A DNA stretch of 64,000 nt from Lysobacterales bacterium. GTDB taxonomy: Bacteria > Pseudomonadota > Gammaproteobacteria > Xanthomonadales > Xanthomonadaceae. This document shows, piece after piece, positions 8,215-17,170 of this stretch; the first letter of the stretch is position 1; every line of letters begins with the position of its first letter. Position numbers and translations under genes: made by a program. Location of the stretch: positions 1-64,000 of the forward strand of contig JAEKKX010000009.1 in the NCBI GenBank assembly GCA_019510125.1, given 5' to 3'. The notes under the pieces are model-generated. The model searched no databases, was not told the DNA's origin, and saw nothing but the letters and a program-made list of their open reading frames with translations.

Positions 8215-11200
8215 TCATCGGGGGCAGGGAAGGGGAGGCCGATCCAAAATCTCTGTCCCGGGAGGCTGATCGTCAGGGACATCGCGCGATCCGGGCTGAA
8301 GCCGGATCTGCAGTGCTTCGAGCGTCGTTGCGTCGATGCCTTCGCCGACGAGCGTCTCCAGGTAACGCAGCAAATCGTCCTGCCGTGGCTGGCCGAAGGC
8401 GAGGCGATAGACCGTGAGGCTGCGTTTGAGCCAGGCAAGCCGCGTGACTTCCCGACTGAACGGCAGCATCGGCACGCACCGTTCGACGCGCACGGACCCT
8501 TCGTAGATCCAGTAGGGAATGAGATCGGTGTCGACCGCCGCCTCGGATCGCGCATGCTCGAACATCCGCTTCCATGGGTCGTCGGGGGCCTGCCCACGCC
8601 CCCTGACGACCGTGGTCTGGCGTTCGGCCAGATTGAGGCGCACGGCATGGCCCTTGTAGCGGTGGACGCGGCCTTCGCGCTGCTCGAGGTCCACCGGGTT
8701 GCCCGGCAGGTTCCAGTGATAGACGCGATAGCAATAGGGATGGAAGTCCAGCCCTTCCTGGCCGACCGACGTGGTGGCGAGAACGAACGGCCGGAACGGT
8801 GAGTTGAAGGCGTCGCGCACGCCTCCGAGCCGCGCGACGGCGCCGTCTTCGTCCTTGTAGTCGGCGAGCCGCATCGCGAAACGTCCCCGCATCTGGAATT
8901 TGCGGATGGCGAGGGATTCCCCATCGACGCGCACGTCATCGACGTCGATCTGCGACGGACGGATGGCCAGGGCCTGGGCCATCGCGCGAGCGACGCCGAT
9001 GGCGCGGTCTTCGGCTGCCTTGGCACCGAGAACTTTGGCATCGACGAGGTAATGTGCGTACTCGTCCAGGGTGGCCTGCAGGTTGTGCCGGGCGCAGTAG
9101 GACAGCACGCGGCGCCAGTAATGATCGTCGCCATCCCGCCGCAGCAAGGCGACCGCGTCATGCTGATTGAACAGCGCGCGGAACGACCAGGCGACTTCGG
9201 CGGCGGCGCCGAGCAAGCACGGGTCGTCCCACGCCAGCTCGGGCGCGATCCGCCTGAGGGCGCGAAGCGCGCAGACGGCCGGACTGCCGAGCGCGACGTC
9301 GACCAGCAGGCCCGGAAGATCGTCGGACGACGCGCCGATGTCGCGCGTCCCCGCGGCTGCCGCCATTTCGGCGACATGATCCTGGAACGCGTCTTCGCTC
9401 GCCAGGGCGCGCATGCCGTGGGGCGCTTCCAGCCAGGCGCGGGAGCGCGCGCCCAGCAGGTCATCGATCACGGCCGGGGCGGCCCACTCGGCGCTGTGCG
9501 CCTCCTGATGCGACACCGCGCCTTCCCTCAAGGCCACGGAGGGCGGGCGCGAGGCGGTCGCCCACGGCGGCGCGCATGTCCTCCAGCGACAAGGCGGCCT
9601 CTGTTTGGCCGAACACCGCCAGCGGGTCGGCCAGCTCGGCCAGCGCCGGCGAGGGATAGATCAACAGCAGCGCGCGCAGACCCGCGAGCCGGCCGTGATC
9701 CTGCCGAAACTGCAGGGGACGCAGGCGGTGCTGCTCGAAATAGCGCCGGCCGGATTCACCGACGCCCATGCGCCGTTCGGCTTCGTAGGACAGCAGGGCT
9801 GCGATCGCATCGGGCACCATGGACCAGGAGGAGAACACCAGCGCCTTGGTCAGCGGCGCTCCGGCTTGGGCACCGCCGTAGTAGGGCATGGCCGCGGGTA
9901 TCCAGAGATTCTGTTCGAGCTGCTGGCCGAAGATGTCGCCCATGATCGCGCGCATGCGGCCGTTGGCCGGGTCCAGCGGCGCATAGCCATCGATGGCATC
10001 GTGATCGAGCATGGCCGGTCGAGCCGCCTGGATTGCGCTGCGGAGCGCGGCCGAAGGCGCGTCGACCTGATCTTCCAGCAGTCGCTTCAGGCGGTAGTGG
10101 CGCATGAAGTTGAGCAGATAGGGCGACGACTTCCAGTATTCGATGATCTCCGGCGCATCGAGCGTGCGCGCCACCCGGGAAACGGCGGATGCCTGCGCGA
10201 GGTCGATGGGTTCGATCGAGACCGCGATCGGCGGTTCGCGCATCATGGAGTCGCGATCGACCGTGGATGCGACCCGCTCGGTCCGGGCGATCACGCGGCG
10301 CAGGCGCCGCTCGATGGTCCGGCGGGCCTCGACCGCCGAGGCGTGCGACTGGGGAAGGGCATGGAGGAGACCGCGGAAAGCGCGCATTTCACGCGCCAGC
10401 GTGGCCGCCACCTCCGCTCCCCGTTCCCGACCGTAGAGGAAACTCAGGGTCTCGAGGAAATCCCGGTAGTGGTCGCCTTCGTCGGGCTCGTCGTCGGCGA
10501 GGGTGAGCATCCGGTAGGGGGTGGCGGAGAGGAGCAGGGTGCGTGAGGCGTGCCCGTCGCCGTCCGAGTAGTCGAACAGTTCGCGCGCGAGGATCGCCGC
10601 GTCGCTGTCGCCATGCAGCAGATCCCGGAACCGCTGGAACTCGTCCATGATGATGAGATCGGGTTGCAGCGCATCCACGCAGGCGTGGGACAGCTTGGCG
10701 CGGAGCCGGGCGACCAGACTGTTGCGGGGCTGCGTCATTCCTGCGGGATAGGCGTCCCGGCGGCGCGGGAACAGTTCGCAAACCCGTTCGAGTTCGTCGG
10801 AGAGGTCGCGATCCGCCTGCACGTCGCGGCGAAAGCGCTCGATGATGTGCCTGTCGACGCCTTCGAGCGTGAGGTGGCCCACGGCGCGGTTCCAGCCTTC
10901 GACGCCGGCCGTGACCTGCAACAGGTTGCGCAGGCCGCGCGGGTGCGTGACGAGATCGCGCAGGAGATGGAACAGCAGGGCGCGTTCCTGGGTCACGCCC
11001 GTCGCGGAGCGCAGATCGAAGGTCGTGCCCGGCGTCAGGCTGATGAAGTTCACCTTGTTGGCGTCGAGGGCGGCCTGGTCGCGCAGTTGCAGGGGAACGA
11101 GGGTCATGCGGGTCGGCAGGGCCAGTTCGCGCAGCCCGAGGTCGCTCAGCCGGTTGAGGTTCTGGGCGGCGATCGCCTGGTTCGAGCAGATGTAGAGGAT

Positions 11201-11419
11201 GTCGATCCGCCTGGTGCTGTCCCACAGGTGTTCGATCATGCGGGCGATGACCCCGCGCGCGACCATCGTCTTGCCGAGGCCGACTTCGTCGGCGACCAGG
11301 AACTGGCGGACAGGATCGTGCTGGCCGTAGAGCCGGTCGAAGACGTAGTCGACGGTGCGCCGCTGGAAGACCTTGAGGGGCGCGAGCGCCGCGTCGGCGC
11401 GAAAGCGTTCATTCGGCAT
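8215..11419 (-). pseudogene. SNF2/DEAD-like helicase of the DUF6361-PLD operon, frameshifted near 9535
   Basis: The N-terminal frame starts with ATG at 11419 (MPNERFRADAALAPLKVFQ) and carries Walker A ADEVGLGKT, DExx box IMDEFQRFRDL, motif III LLLSATPYRML and motif IV ALVFSSWSMVP. It runs out of frame after about 9535 and stops at 9461. The remainder of RecA2 is in the next frame (9537-8215), with motif V/VI TTSVGQEGLDFHPY and DLEQREGRVHRYKGHAVRLN. The break therefore falls inside the second RecA domain. The second frame would have to start at a GTG with no ribosome site. One indel near the bases ending at 9538 would restore about 1068 residues. It is a real frameshift, a programmed one or a sequencing error. 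The N-terminal coding region overlaps the PLD gene by 11 nt, showing translational coupling. Role inferred: ATP-driven DNA translocation or remodelling in a defence-type complex. Confidence 0.85.
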
Positions 11420-13256
11420 GCGCGGCATCCTGCGCGGCGAGCGCGATTCGGAACGTGTTCCAGAGCGCGCGGAACTCGGCCGGTACCGGATCGGCATCGT
11501 CGCCGGTTTCCAGGCGTGCGATCAGCCGTTCAACGGCGCGAAGCTCCTCTCCGCCCCGGCAGAAGGCCCGGACCATCTCCTCGAGGATGGGCGCGTCGTC
11601 GCTGGCCGCGCGCCAGGCGCCCTGGGCCGTCCCGTCCTGCGCCGCGAGGGCGGCGGCGAAGGGATCGCCCGATTCGGAGAGCAGCAGCCGCAGATAGCGG
11701 AAGAAGGCGTCCTTGCTGTCGATCACCTGGCGCAGGATGGCGGCGTGGCGCTCCGCGGGCAGCCCCGCCAGCAGGAGCCCGGTGCTGAACAGGATCGAGA
11801 CGTCTTCCGTCTCGTCCGTCAGGTGACAGGCGAGGAAGCGCGTGAGGTCGACCAGCGGCATCGCGCCAAGGTCGGCGGGCAGTCCCTGCCGGAGCGGCTC
11901 CAGCACATCGCGCGCGTGTCCTTCGCCCCGCGTGATCGGCCAGACCCGCAGCGCGCCGAGCCCGGCAAGGGGCAGCGGTTCGGACGGGATCAGCCAGAGC
12001 CGCCAGACCGGCGCGCCATCGGCGGCGTGCTCGCCGCGCTCGCAACGGAGCGTGAGGCCGCTGCGGCAAATCGCGCGCCGGGCCTGGTCCAGACGCGCTT
12101 CGGCGGCGCGTTGCGCGGGGTCGACGGCGCTCGCCTCGCCGCGGACGAAGGGCCGCGTCAGCCGGCCGAACCCCTTGTCGCCGAGGATGTCCTCGACGCT
12201 GCCGACCCGCGACCGCTTCCCGGTCAGGGTGGCGAAGATCTCGACATTGCTGCCGGTGAGCGCCGGCCGCGTGGCGTTACCCGATCCGACCGTGATCGCG
12301 GTGTCCCAGCCGCGCTCGGCGATGAACACCTTGGCATGGAGCCCTTGCAGGGCCGTCGCGTCTTGCTCCTCGCCATCTTCGGTAGCCGCCATCTCGTCCA
12401 GCACGGCCGCGCGGTCGAAGCCGGCGAGCGTGGCGTCGGACACCTGGGCGAGTTCGTCGGATCGCCCGATGAAGACGGGCTTCCCGGCGCCGGGCAAGCC
12501 GGCGAGCAGCGACAGGGTCTGGTCGTCGCAAAAGGGCGAGACCACACCCAGTCGAGCGCAGTGCTCCGGGCGCCATGGCTTGCCGCCGAAGCCGTTGACG
12601 GCGAAGGCGACACGCTCGAATGGCTCGGGCAGCCGCCATTCGGCGCGACGCACGTCCTCGGCCAGGTCATCGACAAGCGTCTTCGTCCCATCGGGAGCGC
12701 CGACGGTCGCCAGATCGGGGAGTTGGCGAAGGAAGTCGGCGACGGGGCGGTTGACGGCTTTGGGTTGCCTGGTGATCACGCCGTCGAGAGTGGCGGCGAT
12801 GTCCCACGATCGATCGCGTGTCAGGTTCCGGGAGAGGATCAGCAGACGCAGGCGGGCAGGGGCTTCGGGCCGCAACGGCGCGAAGCGCAGCGCCCACAGC
12901 TTGGGGTGGAAGGCCCCGCCCCGCGGGGCGGCGACCTCGACGATGATGCGTTCGAGCAGCGAGCAAAGGCGGGAATGCGGCCGGGTGCCCGCCTGGAGAT
13001 GGCCGGCGTCGGTGAAGACGACGAGGCGGCCGGCGATGCGCTCGGCGCCCTCCAGCAGCGCCAGGGGATGGGAGAGGATGTCGTCGCGGTTCTCGGCGGC
13101 GAAGAGCGCCAGACTGACCGGCACGGCGAGCGCGGTGTCGAAGTCGAGCGAGAAGGTCGTGGCGACCGCCGCATCGAAGACATAGCCCGCCGGCGGCTGG
13201 AGATTGGCGCCGTAGAGCGTTCGCTGTTCGGGGTCGAGGCTGCGCCTATCGAGCAT
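11409..13256 (-). CDS. Phospholipase D-like protein (two HKD-type motifs), partner of helicase and DUF6361 protein
   Basis: This 615-residue protein carries two PLD-type half-sites. The first is near 117-145 (FHPKLWALRF then LLILSRNLTRD). The second is near 308-332 (LHAKVFIAE then VGSGNATRPA). H-x-K followed by a Ser/Asn-rich strand is the phospholipase D/nuclease signature. The Asp of the classic HKD motif is not clearly present in either half, so activity is uncertain. PLD-like proteins paired with helicases occur in several antiphage systems (DISARM DrmC is one example) and usually act as nucleases. It overlaps the DUF6361 gene upstream and the helicase downstream by 11 nt each, so the three are almost certainly co-translated. 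No signal peptide or membrane segment is seen, pointing to the cytoplasm. Confidence 0.85.
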   Translation of the reverse strand: MLDRRSLDPEQRTLYGANLQPPAGYVFDAAVATTFSLDFDTALAVPVSLALFAAENRDDILSHPLALLEGAERIAGRLVVFTDAGHLQAGTRPHSRLCSLLERIIVEVAAPRGGAFHPKLWALRFAPLRPEAPARLRLLILSRNLTRDRSWDIAATLDGVITRQPKAVNRPVADFLRQLPDLATVGAPDGTKTLVDDLAEDVRRAEWRLPEPFERVAFAVNGFGGKPWRPEHCARLGVVSPFCDDQTLSLLAGLPGAGKPVFIGRSDELAQVSDATLAGFDRAAVLDEMAATEDGEEQDATALQGLHAKVFIAERGWDTAITVGSGNATRPALTGSNVEIFATLTGKRSRVGSVEDILGDKGFGRLTRPFVRGEASAVDPAQRAAEARLDQARRAICRSGLTLRCERGEHAADGAPVWRLWLIPSEPLPLAGLGALRVWPITRGEGHARDVLEPLRQGLPADLGAMPLVDLTRFLACHLTDETEDVSILFSTGLLLAGLPAERHAAILRQVIDSKDAFFRYLRLLLSESGDPFAAALAAQDGTAQGAWRAASDDAPILEEMVRAFCRGGEELRAVERLIARLETGDDADPVPAEFRALWNTFRIALAAQDAAHAE

Positions 13257-14424
13257 GGGCGAGATCCCGCAGATGGGATTTGGCCTGCGCCCAGCGGAAG
13301 CCGAGGCGGTCGGCGCCCGATGCGCCGGTCCAGCGGTCGCGTACGGCGCGATTGGCGTAGCGGGACTGGCCGTTCTTGAGCCGACGTTCGCGCTGCTCGA
13401 CCAGCCGCCGCGCCGCGGGCGCCGCGAGTATCTGCGCCGTCCCGGCCAGGACCAGATCGCGCCACTCGCTCACGAACCGCCTGGCGGCCGGTTGGACGAC
13501 GTGCGCCGGGTGCTCCACAACGTTCCAGAAATCATCCAGCGACCACGCCCGGACGGCGGCAGGATCGAGTTCCTCGCTCCAGGCTTCAAGCCGCGCGCGA
13601 TAGTCCTCGATCCAGTCGTCTCGCTGGCGCAACTCGCTGAGCGCGAGGTTGTAGAGCAGCGCGGCGCCGTGCATCACATGCGAGAAGATTTCCCCATGCT
13701 GGACGAGGCGGCGCGCGGCGGCTGGAAACGCCGACAGATGCGGGTGCGTCCAGACGTGGTCGCAGTCCGCATCGATGCCTTCGCGCGCCAGCATCGTGAG
13801 CAGTGCGGTGGGCTGGCGGGCGATCAGGCGATCGATGAGGAACTGCGCCTCGTCGGTGGTCAGGCGGAAGACGGCGCGCTCGAGCAGGTCGCCAGGCTTG
13901 AGGGGCAGGGCCGGGTGCCAGGCGGCGGGCGTCCGGGCGTCGGCCAGGGCGTCTTCGCCGCTGGATGCACCGCGCGACCGGCCACGGCCCCGCAAGGCGA
14001 CGAACAGACTGTCCAGCGAGCCGGGAAAGACCCGGATGCCCCACGCGCCCAGACCAGCCCAATAGACGGAACTCGGCAGCCGCTGGAGCCGGGGGCCTGC
14101 ATCCCGGCCGATGATGCCGTTGGACTCGCCGCCGGCCTTCAGGGCGTCGGCGAGCCGGATTTCGGCGTCTCGCGCCTCGGTGCGAAGCTGCGCTTCAGGG
14201 ACTTCGCGCGTTTCCAGCGCCCGGTAGAGCCAAGGAACGAACAACATGTAGCGCAGGCGCGTCTGGATCGTGCTCGTGCCCGGAAACAGGTGATCGGCGA
14301 TGGAATCCCGGATCGCGCCCAGTCCCAGCTCGTCGCGGGTTTCGCGCTCCTGGAAGAGCGCCATGATGCGCTGCGCACGCTGCCGCTCGGCTTCGTCGAA
14401 ATCGATCCAGGCAAGAGACGACAT
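13246..14424 (-). CDS. DUF6361 family protein, first gene of a three-gene defence-type operon
   Basis: The ATG at 14424 is preferred over an upstream one at 14526 because the family characteristically begins MSSLAWIDFDEAERQRAQRI. The 392-residue protein has LGAIRDSIADHLFPGTSTIQ and TRLRYMLFVPWLYRALE near 35-70, then RLPSSVYWAGLGAWGIRVFPG, all of which I recall as DUF6361 hallmarks. The family has no established biochemical function. Its fixed company with a PLD-like protein and a helicase suggests a recognition or scaffold role. Downstream it overlaps the PLD gene by 11 nt. Upstream, only 121 bp separate its start from the dif/attL site of the prophage, so its promoter must sit between the two. 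Confidence 0.82.
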   Translation of the reverse strand: MSSLAWIDFDEAERQRAQRIMALFQERETRDELGLGAIRDSIADHLFPGTSTIQTRLRYMLFVPWLYRALETREVPEAQLRTEARDAEIRLADALKAGGESNGIIGRDAGPRLQRLPSSVYWAGLGAWGIRVFPGSLDSLFVALRGRGRSRGASSGEDALADARTPAAWHPALPLKPGDLLERAVFRLTTDEAQFLIDRLIARQPTALLTMLAREGIDADCDHVWTHPHLSAFPAAARRLVQHGEIFSHVMHGAALLYNLALSELRQRDDWIEDYRARLEAWSEELDPAAVRAWSLDDFWNVVEHPAHVVQPAARRFVSEWRDLVLAGTAQILAAPAARRLVEQRERRLKNGQSRYANRAVRDRWTGASGADRLGFRWAQAKSHLRDLAHAR

Positions 14425-14478
14425 GCGTGGCAGGCCAACCGGGGATGAAGGATTGAAGGAATTTCCAGGTGGAGTATG

Positions 14479-14512
14479 CAGGCAATGCCTGGATTGGATT
14501 CCCCATGGAATC
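14479..14512. promoter_or_regulatory. Two adjacent inverted repeats upstream of the DUF6361 operon
   Basis: CAGGCA-A-TGCCTG (14479-14491) and GATTCC-CCAT-GGAATC (14497-14512) lie back to back, 55-88 bp upstream of the first gene of the defence-type operon and 34 bp from dif. They are candidates for operator sites or a leader structure. No repressor gene sits beside the operon, so the assignment is speculative. Confidence 0.35.
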
Positions 14513-14545
14513 AAGGGCTGGCGCAAACCTCCAGGCCACCTCCTT

Positions 14546-14573
14546 TTTTTACATAATATGCATTATGCGAAAT
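14546..14573. other. dif: Chromosomal dif site / left attachment site of the prophage
   Basis: The 28-bp site consists of an XerD-like arm ending ACATAA (14546-14556), the centre TATGCA (14557-14562) and the XerC-like arm TTATGCGAAAT (14563-14573). It matches the E. coli dif layout in reverse orientation. Its core differs by one base from the TATACATTATGCGAA core I recall for Xanthomonas filamentous phages. The intact two-arm structure suggests a functional dif persists after integration, as expected for XerCD-using phages. It also implies that this locus lies at the replication terminus. Confidence 0.85.
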
Positions 14574-14617
14574 GGAAGGCAGTGGCACGATTCTTGTCCG
14601 CGAAACTGCGCGAACAA

Positions 14618-15049
14618 CTACGCGCCCGGCACGTCCTTGCACGCCTCCCACACCTCACGGTCAAGCTGGCTCAACAGGTCATAGGTGCGTTTGAGGCCCG
14701 CGGCCTCAAGCATCGCTTCACGGTGTGCACGCGCCATCCGACAGCGGCCGACCTTGGGATCGGCATCGCGCGACGCCGGCCTGCCGAAGGAATAGCCCCC
14801 GGAGGCCCCATTACGGCGCGCTTCGACGGCCTGGCGATCCGCCTCGACCTTGGCCGCAGCCTGGGGGTTCCAACCGGGATCAACGTAACCACGAGCCCCG
14901 TGGGTCGCTGACGACGCCGGACACGGGGCGTTCTGATACGTCCGCGCCCCTTTTGCATCGACGCAGGTGTAGATGACCCCGTCGGCAGCAATCAGCGGTT
15001 GAGAAAGACTCGCAACAAGCGCGAGCGTGAAGATGGATATACGCCACAT
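14618..15049 (-). CDS. DUF4124-type secreted protein of the inovirus
   Basis: The 143-residue protein begins with a signal peptide (MWRISIFTLALVASLSQPLIA, cleavage about residue 21). The short domain that follows, GVIYTCVDAKGARTYQNAPCP, has the paired cysteines and aromatic spacing of DUF4124. The remainder is Ala/Arg-rich with further Cys residues near 102 and 138. Such proteins occur at this position in Xanthomonadaceae inoviruses. Their function is unknown. It is the last gene before attL and is separated from Zot by the intergenic region and an opposite-strand gene, so it probably has its own promoter. Confidence 0.75.
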   Translation of the reverse strand: MWRISIFTLALVASLSQPLIAADGVIYTCVDAKGARTYQNAPCPASSATHGARGYVDPGWNPQAAAKVEADRQAVEARRNGASGGYSFGRPASRDADPKVGRCRMARAHREAMLEAAGLKRTYDLLSQLDREVWEACKDVPGA

Positions 15050-15520
15050 GAGCCGCCCTCCCTGCTGGCCTGCGGGGAAAGTATGCCCGAACCCCTGCGC
15101 CGCCGCGCTTTATTGGCGCGTGATTTGGGCGCACACGCCGTTGCATGGCCCATGGGCAGGCTGGCGGCTCGCTGGAGCGCGCCTGATCGCCCCCAGCGGG
15201 GACTGGACGAGCCCGGACAGGCTTGATCGCCTGCTGTGGCGGGAATCGCGGCTATGGGCAGCGAGGAGACAGAAGGAACGCCCTACGGGCGTGCATTTGA
15301 AGCCCTGAAGTAGCACAGGGCTCCAGGGCGTCAAACCGCAGGAAACGGCCGGAAATCGACACGGCCGGGCACTCACACACGACGGTAGCCACCCTACGGG
15401 TGCCCTACAGACAGTCGCGCGGTTTGACCCCCCTCCTCCCTGCGCTGACCTGTCGCCGTTGGCGACATCCGGACCCAAGCGCTCCGGATGGCGCCAACTC
15501 TGACAACACAGGAGACCACC
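15050..15520. promoter_or_regulatory. Inovirus intergenic region with strong hairpins (candidate replication origin / packaging signal)
   Basis: This 471-bp gap is the only large non-coding stretch of the phage. It contains three clear hairpins: ACGCCC-TAC-GGGCGT (15278-15292), AGCCCTG...CAGGGCT (15301-15322, 8-nt loop) and CACCC-TAC-GGGTG (15390-15402). Two of them share the nine-base apex CCCTACGGG. Filamentous phages place their packaging signal and replication origins in such hairpin clusters. Short open frames crossing it show no protein-like composition and are not called. Confidence 0.6.
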
Positions 15521-15712
15521 ATGAAGCTGCACGACCTGTCAACCGAAGACCTCGCCCGCATCGTATGGACCCTAGGGCGTGACGCACGGTCATCCCGTAA
15601 GGACGCGAAGGCTCTAGAGACCGAATACCCCGAGACCGCGAAACGCTGCAGGGAGGAAGCCGAGAAATCCGAAGAACTGGCTGCCCGCTTGCGGAAAGCA
15701 CTCACGTGCTAG
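15521..15712 (+). CDS. Small charged helical protein of the inovirus, unknown function
   Basis: The ATG at 15521 (MKLHDLSTEDLARIVW) is preceded at good spacing by CAGGAG (15509-15514), favouring it over an in-frame start 33 nt earlier. The 63-residue product is rich in Glu, Lys, Arg and Ala with a heptad-like region (KDAKALETEYPETAKRCREE), suggesting one or two amphipathic helices. It is the only + strand gene inside the phage besides the repressor. It ends 10 bp from the Zot stop, convergently. No family was recognised. Confidence 0.55.
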   Translation: MKLHDLSTEDLARIVWTLGRDARSSRKDAKALETEYPETAKRCREEAEKSEELAARLRKALTC

Positions 15713-15722
15713 TGGGCACGGC

Positions 15723-16874
15723 CTACACGCCGGGTGATGCTTTGGGCGCAGGCCCGTTAGCTGGAGTGACGCCGATGTCGCCATAAGAGGCATGACCACC
15801 GAAGGGCACAGAGTCGGCACCGGGGCCGAGGGTGCGATCGGCGCGTGGATCCATGGGAGGCGCGTGGGCGGTGTCCTGGGGGAATTCCGGACGCGAGGGC
15901 TGCGTCTGTCGATACGGGTTGTACGAGGGGCCGCGACGAGCCACATGCTGGCAAACATCGGCAGGCAGATCGAGAAGGGTCCCCTGCTCGGTGAGGCAAG
16001 TACATGACCGATTGGCGTGGTTGCCTTGGGCGTCGGTACCGGGTTCGGACGACATGCAGAGGACTTGTGGATCAGCGGTGACCTGCCGTTGATCGTAGAC
16101 AGGGGCGGTCCACGGCATGGAAGGAAAACGCGCTAGGTGCTGCTTTGCGTAGTCGGCAGGATCACGGTACTTCGGCACGTCAGACGCACCCGGCAGCACG
16201 CCGGGAACCGGCGCACTGCCGGGCGCGGCCGACGCGACGGAGGTGTGATCTGGGGCGTACTTCGTCAGCATGCGATGGCGTGCGTACCAAGTAAGGCCGA
16301 CGACGACGAGAACGCCGAGCGTCGCGTAGACGAGCCACATCGGAAGGCGACGACCACGGGTGTTGAGCGTGGTACTGGTGTAGTAGCTGAAGATTTCGTT
16401 AGTACGAATCCAGCGGATAGTATCGGCAGACTGGGCTTTGATGTTGGCTTGGTACTGATCCCAGCGCTTGACCTTGGTGACGCGGCCACCCCATGCATTT
16501 CGCATGTGGTAATGATTTTCGTAGAGGCCGCGGAGGAATGGATCGACCTGAAGCCCCTGCTGGGCGATAAGAATGAAGTCGAAGCCGCGATGGCGATGGG
16601 TCGCCATTTGCTTGACATGCTCGGGGACGTTGGCAGCGGCGTTACGGTTGGGGAAAACACCGTAGCACTCGTCAATGACGATGAGCGCACCGTCGGGAAG
16701 TTCGTACCACTTCAGCGGATCGTCGAGTCGCTTGAACCCGATGCGATCATAGTCGAGATCCTTGATGCCATGAGCGTAAACCGCCCTGCCCTTGTCAGCC
16801 TGCTGTTTGGCGAGCGTGAGGGCGTAGGCGGTTTTGCCGTGACCTGGCTGACCGGTGACGAGAGTAACAGGCAT
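15723..16874 (-). CDS. zot: Zot-like assembly protein (pI/gp1 ATPase) of the inovirus
   Basis: The ATG at 16874 gives MPVTLVTGQPGHGKT, with the Walker A loop at residues 8-15 as expected for Zot/pI proteins. A longer upstream reading lacks any family resemblance. Walker B-like ALIVIDEC is at 63-70 and HRGFDFILIAQQ near 95-106. A single transmembrane helix (about 178-198, MWLVYATLGVLVVVGLTWYA) separates the cytoplasmic ATPase from a Pro-rich periplasmic tail. pI proteins sit in the inner membrane and drive virion extrusion. The start codon overlaps the stop of the DUF2523 gene (TGATG), indicating coupling. The 383-residue length is normal. Confidence 0.93.
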   Translation of the reverse strand: MPVTLVTGQPGHGKTAYALTLAKQQADKGRAVYAHGIKDLDYDRIGFKRLDDPLKWYELPDGALIVIDECYGVFPNRNAAANVPEHVKQMATHRHRGFDFILIAQQGLQVDPFLRGLYENHYHMRNAWGGRVTKVKRWDQYQANIKAQSADTIRWIRTNEIFSYYTSTTLNTRGRRLPMWLVYATLGVLVVVGLTWYARHRMLTKYAPDHTSVASAAPGSAPVPGVLPGASDVPKYRDPADYAKQHLARFPSMPWTAPVYDQRQVTADPQVLCMSSEPGTDAQGNHANRSCTCLTEQGTLLDLPADVCQHVARRGPSYNPYRQTQPSRPEFPQDTAHAPPMDPRADRTLGPGADSVPFGGHASYGDIGVTPANGPAPKASPGV

Positions 16875-17167
16875 CAGTGCGACTCCAACAGAGAGCCGAA
16901 GTAGGACTTGCTTGCAATTCGGACGACGTAAACAGAAAGCCACATGGTAGCGACGACGTCGAGACCGATAGCACCGAAGTACGCGAATGCGAGGGCGGGC
17001 AGACCGGAGGCCTGACTCTGCACCCACGCACGGAGAGGCGGATAAGCGACGTTGTAGACGTAGAGGCCGATCCCGAGGGCGGTCAACGTCTTGCCGACGA
17101 TGCCCGGCAAAAAGAAACGGAACGCGTTGATGAGGTGCGCGACGAAGGCGTAGATGATGTCTTTCAT
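16874..17167 (-). CDS. DUF2523-type minor coat protein (pVI-like)
   Basis: The 97-residue protein has three hydrophobic segments (about 5-30, 34-50 and 60-85) with little charge. It lies between the adsorption protein and Zot, the position of gene VI in Ff phages. DUF2523 proteins there are considered pVI equivalents, capping the virion end together with pIII. Its stop overlaps the Zot start, and the upstream adsorption gene ends 3 nt before it begins. Confidence 0.8.
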   Translation of the reverse strand: MKDIIYAFVAHLINAFRFFLPGIVGKTLTALGIGLYVYNVAYPPLRAWVQSQASGLPALAFAYFGAIGLDVVATMWLSVYVVRIASKSYFGSLLESH

Positions 17168-17170
17168 GTG

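Noticed and set aside
14546..14573. tRNA-type attachment site for the prophage
   Set aside because: No tRNA is present; the duplicated core is a dif sequence.
14300..14911. Frame crossing attL
   Set aside because: It joins antisense DUF6361 sequence to phage DNA. It is kept only as the possible continuation of the repressor in the excised circle.
15027..15308. Short open frames in the phage intergenic region
   Set aside because: They lie over hairpins, lack ribosome sites and have no protein-like pattern.
16137..16904. 255-codon + strand frame inside the phage
   Set aside because: It is antisense to Zot, which has clear Walker motifs and coupled start.
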